NCBI RefSeq assembly: GCF_046156175.1 | Contig: NZ_JAYLVL010000002.1 | Location: 496,001 to 560,000, forward strand | Source: Lacisediminihabitans sp046156175 | Lineage (GTDB): Bacteria; Actinomycetota; Actinomycetes; Actinomycetales; Microbacteriaceae | DNA length: 64,000 nucleotides | Reading direction: 5' to 3' | In this document: piece by piece, positions 15,797 to 23,972 of the stretch | Numbering within the stretch: the first letter of the stretch is position 1 | Layout: every line of letters begins with the position of its first letter | The notes under the pieces: generated by a model | Told to the model about the DNA's origin: nothing | Seen by the model: the letters and a program-made list of their open reading frames with translations, nothing else | Database searches by the model: none | Made by a program: the position numbers and the translations under genes

Positions 15797-16498
15797 TCAG
15801 TTGGGTAATTGACGAAAGTCGAGAAGTCTCGCGACGACATCGGTGGCGACATCCTCCACGGTGCGACCCGACACGAAAGCATGGCCGCGCAACAACGAGA
15901 AGGCCTCGGTCGCGGTGATCTCCAGTTGCGCGATGATCATGCCGGTGGCCTGGTGCACCTCGCGACGCATCGTGGGGGCGCCCGCGTTCTCCGGGGCATG
16001 GTCGTGTTCGGCCGAACTGATCGCCGTCTTCACCGCAGAGGCGGCAACCTGGTCGGCGAGCGAACGAGCCAGTGCGACCATCAGCCCGTCCAGCGCGCCC
16101 GGAGTGGTGCGGTAGAGGTCGACAACGCCCACGGTTACCGCGCCGACCGCGATGGGAAAGGCGAAGACCGCTGCTGCCCCGAGCCGCGCGGCGGCAGCGC
16201 CGAAGACCGGCCAGTTCGACGTGCTCTGCAGCGAGAGATCGGGGCTGAAGACCGGCATGCCCGTCTTCATCACCTCCCACTGCGGTCCCTCCCCCAGGTC
16301 GAACTGCAAGCCCTCCAGTTGTGCGGCGACGGTGTCGCTCGAACACACTGTCATGCGTCGGGCGAGCGTGCCGATCACCGAGATCGAGGCACCGGTCACC
16401 GGAAGCTGCTCGACGAACGGCCGACAGAGGTCATTGCCCCAACTCCAGCCCGCGATCTCGGACAACTCTGGCTCGTCGGTGGTGCCGGGGTTGCCCAT
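15797..16498 (-). CDS. GAF-ANTAR transcription antitermination regulator (second)
   Basis: The 233-residue protein pairs a GAF domain (VTGASISVIGTLARRMTVCSSD through VGVVDLYRTTPGAL) with a C-terminal ANTAR domain (VHQATGMIIAQLEITATEAF, then TVEDVATDVV). ATG at 16498 with an upstream GAGGG is preferred to a GTG at 16522. It is followed by the first GAF-ANTAR gene and is probably co-transcribed with it. The two GAF domains differ clearly in sequence, so they likely sense different signals. Confidence 0.85.
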   Translation of the reverse strand: MGNPGTTDEPELSEIAGWSWGNDLCRPFVEQLPVTGASISVIGTLARRMTVCSSDTVAAQLEGLQFDLGEGPQWEVMKTGMPVFSPDLSLQSTSNWPVFGAAAARLGAAAVFAFPIAVGAVTVGVVDLYRTTPGALDGLMVALARSLADQVAASAVKTAISSAEHDHAPENAGAPTMRREVHQATGMIIAQLEITATEAFSLLRGHAFVSGRTVEDVATDVVARLLDFRQLPN

Positions 16499-16548
16499 CA
16501 GAGGCCCTCGAACATGGTTCACAGAACATTCGGCACCGGAACAACGCG

Positions 16549-16644
16549 TCGACTGTGCACGCAGTCGATGCTGCGCACGTGCCTAACCGTACAACCTCGC
16601 CACCGATCGGTCGCGTTGACCGCGACTGCACGCGACACTACAAT
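16549..16644 (+). promoter_or_regulatory. promoter of GAF protein gene and nearby inverted repeat
   Basis: TTGACC (16616-16621), a 17-base spacer and TACAAT (16639-16644) make a strong housekeeping promoter for the gene starting at 16700. Upstream, TCGACTG (16549-16555) and CAGTCGA (16562-16568) form an inverted repeat with a six-base loop, lying in the probable leader of the divergent GAF-ANTAR gene. It could be an operator or an RNA hairpin. Confidence 0.6.
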
Positions 16645-16699
16645 TTGGGTACTCGCTCTGAACCCCGGCAGTAGTCACTTGCACCTATCCGGGAGAGAC

Positions 16700-17248
16700 A
16701 TGTACAGGTCATCCGCCTCACAGGCAGACCACCGGGCCGCCTCCTCGGTCAGCGAGTCCACCAGGGCGCGAAACACCCTGATCTTCGCCGCGCAATCGCG
16801 TGCGCGGCTCGACCAGTCCCTCGATGTCGTCGTGGTCGCAGCGCAACGGGTATTGACGACCCAGACCCGACTGCGGGAGCTTCTTGCGGCGAACCGCAGC
16901 ATCGCCCGCTATCGGGATCGCTCCGCCCTGCTCGGGGGCATCGTCAATTCGGCCGTCGCCCTGGTCGAGGCGGGGTCGGGTGTCTTCGACGTCTACGCCT
17001 CGGACGGACGGGCGGCGAGCCAGGTGCGTTGCAAGAGCGACGCGCAGCGGCCGACAGGGGCGCGAACCACGCAACTGCGGGTGCAACTCGACGACGAGGT
17101 GTTCGGAACCCTCTACCTCGGCAGGGACGGGCCCGATGAATTCAGCGCGGAAGACGAGCAGCTGCTGAGCTCGTTCACGGAGATGGCGGCGATCGCCATC
17201 TGGAACGCGAACAATCGCGAAGAGTCGGCTTCCGTCCTCGCCGGGTAG
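16700..17248 (+). CDS. GAF-domain protein
   Basis: The 182-residue protein has a basic helical N-terminus (about residues 20-70, VVVVAAQRVLTTQTRLRELL) and a GAF-like C-terminal half ending LDDEVFGTLYLGRDGPDEFS and EDEQLLSSFTEMAAIAIWNA, similar to GAF domains of DevS-type sensors. No kinase, cyclase or DNA-binding output is attached. ATG 16700 follows GGGAGAGAC. The frame is open farther upstream through the antisense of the GAF-ANTAR gene, but promoter and ribosome site support this start. It is next to the flagellar island. Confidence 0.65.
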   Translation: MYRSSASQADHRAASSVSESTRARNTLIFAAQSRARLDQSLDVVVVAAQRVLTTQTRLRELLAANRSIARYRDRSALLGGIVNSAVALVEAGSGVFDVYASDGRAASQVRCKSDAQRPTGARTTQLRVQLDDEVFGTLYLGRDGPDEFSAEDEQLLSSFTEMAAIAIWNANNREESASVLAG

Positions 17249-17257
17249 CGGATCGAC

Positions 17258-17596
17258 TCAGCCGGCGAGTTCGGCGACGAGAGCGGCACCGAGGGTGGAC
17301 TCGGTCTCGGGGCGGGCGACGCGGCGACCGGAGGAATGCTTGGAGTTCTCGACGGCCCCGAGTCCGAGGTCGAGCAACTGGGACTCGGTCCAGCCGGCGG
17401 CGATCGCGGCGTGGCGGGCGGCATCCACGGCGGCGATGGTGGCCTCGAGTGCGCTGAGACGCACGGCGAGCTGGTGGACGAGGTCCATGCGGTTGTTCAT
17501 TTCGGCGTCGACGATGGCCTGGGCCTGCACTGTGGAGTCGTCCGGATCGAACGTCGTGCGAGTGAGGTAGTGGACCTTCGCGTCGGGGCTCATCAT
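17258..17596 (-). CDS. hypothetical protein downstream of csrA
   Basis: The 112-residue protein has a helical middle (QAQAIVDAEMNNRMDLVHQL, ARLSALEATIAAVDAARH-like) followed by AIAAGWTESQLLDLGLGAVE and a polar C-terminal half. No family was recognised. Start ATG 17596 is preferred to 17671 because GAGAGA precedes it by seven bases. It is convergent with the GAF gene and lies 149 bases past csrA on the same strand; the gap holds a conserved-looking motif block, so it may have its own promoter. Confidence 0.55.
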   Translation of the reverse strand: MMSPDAKVHYLTRTTFDPDDSTVQAQAIVDAEMNNRMDLVHQLAVRLSALEATIAAVDAARHAAIAAGWTESQLLDLGLGAVENSKHSSGRRVARPETESTLGAALVAELAG

Positions 17597-17688
17597 GTTG
17601 CTTTCTCTCGATACACCGGGAACCCTTTCGGGTGGTAGAACAGTGGGTTCCCTCACTACAAGATGCTGCATCCCCGGGAAGAGTCACA

Positions 17689-17732
17689 GTCCCCAGTAGA
17701 GGGGACACGTTTTGTACCCCGGATTGTCCCCC
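17689..17732. promoter_or_regulatory. GTACCCCG/GTCCCCC motif with adjacent inverted repeat
   Basis: The gap between csrA and the 112-residue gene has GTCCCC (17689-17694) and GGGGAC (17701-17706) as an inverted repeat with a six-base loop, followed by GTACCCCG (17714-17721), four bases, and GTCCCCC (17726-17732). The same GTACCCCG-N4/5-GYCCCCC pair occurs twice between fliA and flgN 24 kb away, suggesting a shared binding site. No regulator is assigned. Confidence 0.45.
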
Positions 17733-17745
17733 ACGAGAATGTGGG

Positions 17746-18030
17746 TCAGGAGGCCGGATCGCCGGGCTGTGAGCTGCCGGTCTGCGCTGTGCCGGCCCGC
17801 GGCGAAAGCCCGAGCGCCGACTTCAACTGTTCTTCGACGGAATCGTCAGCAGCGGCCGCCGCCACGTTCGCTTCGGCGACAGCGAGCAACACCTCTTCGC
17901 GCTGGATCTTGATGCCGCGGGGCGCATCTATGCCGATGCGGATACCGTCACCGCGCACGTCGAGGATGGTGATGGTGATGTCCTCACCGATCACGATCTT
18001 CTCGCCCGCCTTACGGGTCAACACCAGCAT
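17746..18030 (-). CDS. csrA: CsrA, translational regulator
   Basis: The 94-residue protein starts with the canonical CsrA core MLVLTRKAGEKIVIG, then ITILDVRGDGIRIGIDAPRG and IQREEVLLAV. Residues after about 60 form a polar Ala-rich extension (LKSALGLSPRAG) beyond the usual 60-75 residue length. CsrA dimers bind GGA loops in leader RNAs and block translation; in species with FliW this controls flagellin. It is the last gene of the flbD-to-csrA operon, five bases after the FlhF-like gene, while fliW lies at the other end of the island. Confidence 0.95.
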   Translation of the reverse strand: MLVLTRKAGEKIVIGEDITITILDVRGDGIRIGIDAPRGIKIQREEVLLAVAEANVAAAAADDSVEEQLKSALGLSPRAGTAQTGSSQPGDPAS

Positions 18031-18034
18031 CGTC

Positions 18035-18892
18035 TCAGCCTACCGAACCGCTCTCCAGCCAGCCGACCTGGATGCCGAGCTGATGCACCGACTCCGGGGT
18101 ATCGGTGGTCTCGCTGCCGGTGACGGCGATCGCATCGATGTGCACGTGGGACTGAACCGCGCGCACCCACCGGGCCGTGTCTTCCGGCTTGCGCCCGACA
18201 TCCACGACCACCCAGACCTGGTCGGCCTTGAGGTACTCGAGGGCGGCGATCGCGTCGGCATCGAGCCCGGACCGGGAGATGCCGAGCGCGATGAACGCGC
18301 TGTGCTTCTCCCGAACGCCTGCGGCCCGCGCCGCCATGGCGCTGATGCGATCCTTCACGCGGAAATACCCGTCCGCGCTGACCGCTCCGGCAATGCTCAG
18401 GGCCCGCAGCCCGGAGGCCTGGGACATGTCCCGTGCCACCTGCAGAGGGTCGTCGCCGAGCCCGACGACGACGACGAGGTCGCCCGCCGCCTCGAGGGGC
18501 GTCTGGCGGAAGACCGTCGGCCCATCGATGAGCGGCACTATCGCCGCGGTGTTGTAGGTGAGATCGGCCATGATCGAGTCGAAGTCCACCGAGTGGGTGG
18601 AGAGGCGGGGGATGAGATCGCCGTAGTGCGAGATCGCCTCGGCGGTATCCGCATCGTCGAGCAGTCGGGCGATTCCGGCCCGGGTGGGCAGGTCGAAGGT
18701 GTGAGCGTCCCGAGCGGTGCCATCGGGCACATCCACCTCGATCTCGTACCGCCGGGAGGCGAAGAAACCGGAGATCCCCCCGGAGGTGACCGCCTTCACC
18801 GCGATGACCTTAGCCAACGGACCGTGTTCGGCGAGCACGCGGGCATTCAGTTCATCGAGTGACGCACCCTCAAGCTGATATCGACTCGGCAC
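18035..18892 (-). CDS. FlhF-like protein lacking a P-loop
   Basis: The 285-residue protein sits where flhF usually does, after flhA. Its N-terminus (YQLEGASLDELNARVLAEHG, then GISGFFASRRYEIEV) resembles the FlhF basic domain. The later part keeps the order of an SRP-type GTPase (VVVVGLGDDPLQVARDMS; DQVWVVVDVGRKPEDTARW; IDAIAVTGSETTDTPESVHQ; GWLESG), but the P-loop GxxxxGKT is replaced by GLGDDPLQ and DTAG by DVGR. It therefore looks like a GTPase-dead FlhF relative, perhaps a structural factor for flagellar placement. It overlaps the end of flhA by 23 bases. Assignment rests on pattern and synteny. Confidence 0.6.
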   Translation of the reverse strand: MPSRYQLEGASLDELNARVLAEHGPLAKVIAVKAVTSGGISGFFASRRYEIEVDVPDGTARDAHTFDLPTRAGIARLLDDADTAEAISHYGDLIPRLSTHSVDFDSIMADLTYNTAAIVPLIDGPTVFRQTPLEAAGDLVVVVGLGDDPLQVARDMSQASGLRALSIAGAVSADGYFRVKDRISAMAARAAGVREKHSAFIALGISRSGLDADAIAALEYLKADQVWVVVDVGRKPEDTARWVRAVQSHVHIDAIAVTGSETTDTPESVHQLGIQVGWLESGSVG

Positions 18893-20915
18893 CGCGCACC
18901 ACCCCCACTGTCTCGATGTTCACATTCGCCGACGTGACCTCCTGGTACGACAGCACCGGCAGTCCGCCGGACTGGGCGGAGACGAGTCTACGGATGGCCG
19001 GCCGCAGCGCCGGGGCGCAGACCAGCACCGCAGACATACCCGTGCCCTCCACGCGGGAGACCACATCACGCACCGATCCGAGCAGCGACTCGAGCGCGTG
19101 CTGGTCGATGAGGATCTGGGTTCCGAGCTCCGAGGGACGCAGGCCCTCGAGCATGGACTGCTCGAGCAGCGGGTCGATCATGATCACGTGCAGGGTCTGG
19201 CCGTCGAGGTGCCGGGCGCTGAGGGCCGGGCCGAGCGCAGCACGAGCAGCTTCGATGAGGCCCTCCGGGTCGGCCGAGACTTTGGCCCGCAGGGAGAGCG
19301 CTTCGTAGATGCGCGGGAGGTCGTTGATGGGCACCTGCTCGACCAGGAGGCCCTGCAGCACCCGCTGCACCTCGGCGAGGCTGAGGAGCCCGGGCACGAG
19401 TTCGTCGACGGCGGCGGGGTTGATCTCCTTGACGCCCTCGGTGAGCACCCGCACGTCTTCCCGGGTGAGCAGGCGCGCGGCATTGCCCATGATGATCGAC
19501 GAGAGGTGGGTGACGACGACGGATACCCGGTCGATCACGGTAGCGCCGGTCATCTCAGCACTGTGCCGCATCTCGCTCGGCACCCACTTGCCGGCGAGTC
19601 CGAAAACGGGCTCGAGGGTGACCGCGCCGGGCAGGGGATCGAGGGCGTCCCCGAGCGCGAGCACCTTGCCAGAGGGCGCGATGCCCCGGCCGGCCTCGAC
19701 GCCGGCGATACGGATGACGTAGGTCGAGGGTGGAAGCTCGATGCTGTCCCTGGTGCGCACCGGAGGCACGACGAGACCCATGTCCATCGCGATCTTGCGG
19801 CGGAGCGACCGCACGCGGGCGAGCAGGTCGTCCGAGGCATCCGACACCAGGTCGACGAGGTCGGGGGCCAGAAGGATCTCGAGGGCATGCACGCGCATCT
19901 GCTCGATGAGGTTCTCGGTGGTGGTGCCGATCGCCGGGTCGGCGATGGCGGCCGTCTCGACCTCGAGCTTCTTCACGGCCTCGCGGGCCTTGATGCGCTG
20001 GGCGATGATGATGAGCGAGGCGCCGACGATGAGGAAGAGGATGATCGGCATGCCCGGGATGAACGCCATCAGGATGGCGGCGACCCCGGCGATGATGAGC
20101 GCGAAGCGGGACTGGCCGAGCTGTGCCGCCGCGGTGGAACCCATGTCGGACTCGGCGTTGGAGCGGGTCACGATCATGCCGGTGGAGACGGCCATCAGCA
20201 GGGCCGGGATCTGCGTCACCAGGCCGTCGCCGATGGTGAGGAGGGTGTAGCTGCTGACGGCGTCTCCGATGGAGAGGCCGCGCTGGATCACCCCGATCGC
20301 GATACCACCCACGATGTTGATGATGATGATGATGATTCCGGCGATCGCATCGCCCTTCACGAACTTGGAGGCGCCGTCCATCGCGCCGTAGAAGTCCGCC
20401 TCTGCGGAAACCTCGGCCCGGCGCTCGCGGGCCTGCACGTCGGTGATCAGTCCCGCGTTGAGGTCGGCGTCGATGGCCATCTGCTTTCCGGGCATGGCAT
20501 CGAGGGTGAAGCGGGCGCCGACCTCGGCCACTCGCTCGGCACCCTTGGTGACCACCACGAACTGGATGACGACGAGGATGAGGAAAATCACGGCACCGAT
20601 GATGATCGAGCCTCCGACGGCCACGTGGCCGAACGCGCCGATCACCTCTCCCGCGTAGCCGTTACCGAGCACCAGGCGGGTCGAGGCGACGTTGAGGCCG
20701 AGCCGGAACAGCGTGGCGACCAGCAGCAGTGACGGGAAGACGGAGAAGTCGAGGGGCTTCTTTACGAACATCGTGGTGAGCAGTGTCACCAGCGCGAGCA
20801 TGATGTTGACGATGATCAGCAGGTCGAGCACGAAGGCCGGGATCGGCACGACGAGCAGCAGGATGATGCCGACCACACCGAGCGGCACCGCGAGTTTCGC
20901 GAGGTTCTTGTTCAT
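18870..20915 (-). CDS. flhA: FlhA, flagellar export gate protein
   Basis: The 681-residue protein has the FlhA plan: about eight membrane helices in residues 1-320 with the FHIPEP-type stretch (KPLDFSVFPSLLLVATLFRL), the GERVAEVGARFTLDAMPGKQ-like loop and DADLNAGLITDVQARERR, then a large cytosolic domain that docks chaperones and substrates. FlhA forms the nonameric export gate and uses the proton motive force. Length is normal. ATG 20915 follows flhB by two bases. Confidence 0.96.
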   Translation of the reverse strand: MNKNLAKLAVPLGVVGIILLLVVPIPAFVLDLLIIVNIMLALVTLLTTMFVKKPLDFSVFPSLLLVATLFRLGLNVASTRLVLGNGYAGEVIGAFGHVAVGGSIIIGAVIFLILVVIQFVVVTKGAERVAEVGARFTLDAMPGKQMAIDADLNAGLITDVQARERRAEVSAEADFYGAMDGASKFVKGDAIAGIIIIIINIVGGIAIGVIQRGLSIGDAVSSYTLLTIGDGLVTQIPALLMAVSTGMIVTRSNAESDMGSTAAAQLGQSRFALIIAGVAAILMAFIPGMPIILFLIVGASLIIIAQRIKAREAVKKLEVETAAIADPAIGTTTENLIEQMRVHALEILLAPDLVDLVSDASDDLLARVRSLRRKIAMDMGLVVPPVRTRDSIELPPSTYVIRIAGVEAGRGIAPSGKVLALGDALDPLPGAVTLEPVFGLAGKWVPSEMRHSAEMTGATVIDRVSVVVTHLSSIIMGNAARLLTREDVRVLTEGVKEINPAAVDELVPGLLSLAEVQRVLQGLLVEQVPINDLPRIYEALSLRAKVSADPEGLIEAARAALGPALSARHLDGQTLHVIMIDPLLEQSMLEGLRPSELGTQILIDQHALESLLGSVRDVVSRVEGTGMSAVLVCAPALRPAIRRLVSAQSGGLPVLSYQEVTSANVNIETVGVVRGAESISA

Positions 20916-20917
20916 CG

Positions 20918-22018
20918 TCAGTGCCCTCCAGCGGCGACTAGTTGGTTCATCTCGTGCACGCCCTTCGACGAGCCGCGCTTGCGCAGCGCGAGCACGAAGG
21001 CGAGCACGCGGGCGACGGCGTTGTACAGGTCGACCGGGATCTCGTCCCCGAGCTCGCAGGCCGAGTGCAGCGCGCGGGTGAGGGGGATGTCTTTGACGAT
21101 CGGCACCAGGTCGGTCTCGGCCTGTTCGCGGATGCGCAGCGCGATCACTCCGGCACCCTTCGCGACCACGCGGGGGGCCGACTTGCCCGGCTCGTACTTG
21201 AGCGCGATGGCGAAGTGGGTGGGGTTCACGAGCACCACGTCGGCATCCACGATCGAGGCCATCATGCGGTTGCGGCTCATGGCGAGCTGGCGGGAGCGGC
21301 GCTGCCCTTTGATCATGGGGTCGCCCTCGGAGGACTTGTTCTCGTCCTTCACTTCCTTCTTGGTCATGCGCGTGCGCTTGCGGTTGCGGCGCATGATCAC
21401 GAAGACGTCGGCGGCGGCGAGGACGAGCCCGGCGACGACTGCGGAGCGAACGAGGGAGGACGTGCCATCCGTCGCCGCCCTGATGAGCTCGGAGGCGGGG
21501 AGGCCGCCGCCGCTCATGAGCACGGGCATGAGCCCCTGGATCACGAAGAGCAGAACGATGCCGACGACGACAGTCTTGGAGAGCGCCTTCACCCCCTGCC
21601 AGGCCGCCTGCATTCCGAAGGTGCGCTTGAGGCCCTCCACCGGGTTGAACTGGTCGAACTTGCCGGTGAACTTCTTGAAGTGGATGCCGCCCTGGGCGGC
21701 CGCCGTCACGAGCACCGCGATCGTCACGACCAGCAGCAGGGGAAGGATGATGCCCCCGACAGACGCGAGACCGTCCACCAGCGCCTGCATCGCGTGCGCC
21801 GAATCGGGGTGGTCCATCACCTCGCGCAGCTGGTACAGCGGAGCGGAGGTCGCGGCGGCCCCCGCAGACACGGTCGCCGGGATCATCACCGCGGCGACGC
21901 CGACGGCAACCCAGGCGGTGAGGTCCTGCGACTTGGAGAGCTGCCCCTTCGCGCGCACCTCTTTCATGCGCTTCTCGGTGGCGAGTTCGGTCTTTTCGCC
22001 GGAATCTGCGTCGGGCAT
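20918..22018 (-). CDS. flhB: FlhB, export switch protein
   Basis: The 366-residue protein begins GEKTELATEKRMKEVRAKGQ, typical of FlhB, has four membrane helices and a cytosolic domain with the self-cleavage motif N265-P-T-H268 (VVLVNPTHFAIALKYEPG). Cleavage between Asn and Pro switches export from hook to filament substrates. ATG 22018 lies two bases after the fliR stop. The frame is open upstream inside fliR, so the conserved N-terminus defines the start. Confidence 0.95.
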   Translation of the reverse strand: MPDADSGEKTELATEKRMKEVRAKGQLSKSQDLTAWVAVGVAAVMIPATVSAGAAATSAPLYQLREVMDHPDSAHAMQALVDGLASVGGIILPLLLVVTIAVLVTAAAQGGIHFKKFTGKFDQFNPVEGLKRTFGMQAAWQGVKALSKTVVVGIVLLFVIQGLMPVLMSGGGLPASELIRAATDGTSSLVRSAVVAGLVLAAADVFVIMRRNRKRTRMTKKEVKDENKSSEGDPMIKGQRRSRQLAMSRNRMMASIVDADVVLVNPTHFAIALKYEPGKSAPRVVAKGAGVIALRIREQAETDLVPIVKDIPLTRALHSACELGDEIPVDLYNAVARVLAFVLALRKRGSSKGVHEMNQLVAAGGH

Positions 22019-22020
22019 GG

Positions 22021-22779
22021 CTACTTCACCCCCGAGAAGAGGGAGACGGCCTGCCCGGTGATCGCCGCGACGATCTGCGGAAGGGCCGCGAAGACGAAGA
22101 CACCGAGGGACAGGGTGATGAAGATCTTGAGCGGGAAGCCGAGGGCGAAGGCGTTGAGCGCCGGAGCGACCCTGGTGAGCAGGCCGAGGCCGGCATCCGC
22201 GAGAAAGAGCACGACGATCAACGGTCCGGCGATCTGCACCGCCGACAGGAGCATCTGCCCGACGGCGACGGTGATGGCGTGGATGGGGGCGGCAAGGTCG
22301 AGGGTGCCGGCCACCGGGAGCGCGTCGAAGCTGCGGGCGAGGCCGCCGATGATCAGCTGGTAGCCGCCGGAGGCGAAGAGCAGGGCGAGAGCAGTCATCT
22401 GGTAGAGACGGGCGAACTGGGCGCCGTTGATCATCATCTGCGGGTCGAAGCCCTGCGCGAGCTGGAACCCGCCGAAGAGGTCGACAAGGTTGCCGGCCGA
22501 CTGGATCGCCGAGAAAACGATCATCACGAGGAATCCGAGCAGGGCGCCCGTCACCAGTTCGACCAGCAGTCCGACGACGAACCCCGCCGTGTCGGGCGAG
22601 ATGTAGCCCCGCGCGACCCGGGGCGATACGGCGAGCGCGAGCCCGATGCCGAGCATGGCCTTGATGCGCAACGGGAAGGCATTGGTGGAGAACGGCGGCG
22701 CGATCACCAGGAAGGTGGTCATGCGCACCGAAGCGAGCATCACCGCCTCGATCCACGGGAAGTTGAGGGTGAACGCCAT
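22021..22779 (-). CDS. fliR: FliR, export gate membrane protein
   Basis: The 252-residue product has six predicted membrane helices and FliR signatures: FLVIAPPFSTNAFPLRIKAM near the N-terminus, SAIQSAGNLVDLFGGFQLAQ with FDPQ, and ALNAFALGFPLKIFITLSLG. ATG 22779 (MAFTLNFPW) is used rather than 22824 because it fits the family start and the fliQ stop is one base away. FliR is part of the FliPQR core of the export pore. Confidence 0.93.
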   Translation of the reverse strand: MAFTLNFPWIEAVMLASVRMTTFLVIAPPFSTNAFPLRIKAMLGIGLALAVSPRVARGYISPDTAGFVVGLLVELVTGALLGFLVMIVFSAIQSAGNLVDLFGGFQLAQGFDPQMMINGAQFARLYQMTALALLFASGGYQLIIGGLARSFDALPVAGTLDLAAPIHAITVAVGQMLLSAVQIAGPLIVVLFLADAGLGLLTRVAPALNAFALGFPLKIFITLSLGVFVFAALPQIVAAITGQAVSLFSGVK

Positions 22780-22780
22780 C

Positions 22781-23056
22781 TCAACCCCCGCCGAGGAGCG
22801 AGGGGATCTTCTCGAACAGCCCATGGGTGAAGGCGACGAGCTCGGAGATCATCCACTGGCCCGACACGATGAGGGCCACCGAGACGGCGATCGCCTTCGG
22901 CACGAACGAGAGCGTGACCTCCTGGATCTGGGTGATCGACTGAAGGAGGGAGATGGCGAAACCGACGACGAGGGCGGTGACCAGGATGGGCGCGGAGAGC
23001 TTTGCGGCGATGAGCAGACCCTGCAGCGCGACATCCATGACGGCGTTCTGGTTCAT
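22781..23056 (-). CDS. fliQ: FliQ, export gate membrane protein
   Basis: The 91-residue, two-helix protein reads ALQGLLIAAKLSAPILVTAL, VGFAISLLQSITQIQEVTLS and FVPKAIAVSVALIVSGQWM, the complete FliQ pattern including the helix-breaking TQIQE loop. Its ATG overlaps the fliP stop (ATGA). FliQ packs around the FliP-FliR pore. Confidence 0.95.
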   Translation of the reverse strand: MNQNAVMDVALQGLLIAAKLSAPILVTALVVGFAISLLQSITQIQEVTLSFVPKAIAVSVALIVSGQWMISELVAFTHGLFEKIPSLLGGG

Positions 23057-23958
23057 GAGCTTCCCCGGTAACTGCTGATCAGCGTCGTGATGATGAGGCC
23101 CCAGCCGTCCACGAGCACGAACAGCAGGATCTTGAACGGAAGCGAGATCATGACCGGCGGCAGCATCATCATGCCCATCGACATCAGGGCGGCCGAGACG
23201 ACGAGGTCGATCACCAGGAACGGCACGAAGATGACGAAACCGATGATGAATGCGGCGCGGAGCTCGGAGATCATGAAGGCCGGGATGAGCGTGGGAAGGG
23301 AGACCGACGAGGGGTCCTTCGGGTTGGGGAGCCCGGCCGCACGCGTCATGAGGGCCAGGTCCTCCTCTCGCGTGTGGGCGAGCATGAAGGTGCGCAGCGG
23401 CTTCGTCGCCAGGTCGATCGCCTGGGTGAAGTCGATGTGGCCGTTGAGGTAGGGCTGAAGCGCGTGTGTGTTGATGTCGGTGATCACCGGCGCCATGATG
23501 AACAGGCTGAGGAAGAGCGCGAGGCCGGCGAGCACCTGGTTCGGCGGGATGGACGGCAGCGCGAGCGCGTTGCGCGCCATGGCGAGCACCACGAAGATCT
23601 TGGTGAACGAGGTCATCATCAGCAGCAGGGCCGGGGCCACCGACAGCAGCGTGATGCCGACGAGCGTGACGATCGCGGAGGAGGGCGTCCCATCCGGGCC
23701 GTTGATGTCGACCGAGAGCCCACCGGGGCTGGTCGGGGCGACGGGCGGTGTCGGGGCGTCCACCATGGGAACCGATGCGTGGCTCGCGGTGCCCGTCATG
23801 AGGATGAGGGCCGCCGCGACCACGAGAACGAGAAGTGCGATCACGACGATGCGGGCGGCCGGCCCGTTCCAGAAGCGGGCACTGAGCGGTTGACCGGTGC
23901 TGAGCGGTTGACGGGTGCCGAGCGGTTGACGGGTGCTGAGCGGTTCGCGCACGCTCAT
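23053..23958 (-). CDS. fliP: FliP, export gate protein with repeat-bearing N-terminal extension
   Basis: The 301-residue protein has FliP signatures: LLMMTSFTKIFVVLAMARNA, IPPNQVLAGLALFLSLFIM, PAFMISELRAAFIIGFVIFV and MGMMMLPPVMISLPFKILLF. A signal-peptide-like helix (residues about 36-60, ending TGTASHA) is usual for FliP, but it is preceded by some 30 polar residues built on repeats of PLSTRQ, encoded by an 18-bp tandem repeat. An alternative later start is not obvious. Fourteen bases separate it from fliO. Confidence 0.93.
   Translation of the reverse strand: MSVREPLSTRQPLGTRQPLSTGQPLSARFWNGPAARIVVIALLVLVVAAALILMTGTASHASVPMVDAPTPPVAPTSPGGLSVDINGPDGTPSSAIVTLVGITLLSVAPALLLMMTSFTKIFVVLAMARNALALPSIPPNQVLAGLALFLSLFIMAPVITDINTHALQPYLNGHIDFTQAIDLATKPLRTFMLAHTREEDLALMTRAAGLPNPKDPSSVSLPTLIPAFMISELRAAFIIGFVIFVPFLVIDLVVSAALMSMGMMMLPPVMISLPFKILLFVLVDGWGLIITTLISSYRGSS
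23883..23954. repeat. 18-bp tandem repeat inside fliP 5' end
   Basis: TGAGCGGTTGACSGGTGC occurs three times (23883-23900, 23901-23918, 23919-23936, the last starting with C), followed by a partial copy to 23954. In the fliP frame the unit encodes PLSTRQ-like hexapeptides, so copy-number change keeps the reading frame. Confidence 0.85.
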
Positions 23959-23972
23959 CGTGGCCTGCCCGG

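Noticed and set aside
14638..15918. Long plus-strand frame through the 16-bp repeat and the GAF-ANTAR gene
   Set aside because: The repeat gives monotonous Cys/Ala/Gly text and the rest is antisense of a clear GAF-ANTAR protein.
19098..20732. 544-codon plus-strand frame opposite flhA
   Set aside because: Asp/Gly/His-rich composition typical of antisense of a GC-rich membrane gene; flhA is unmistakable on the other strand.
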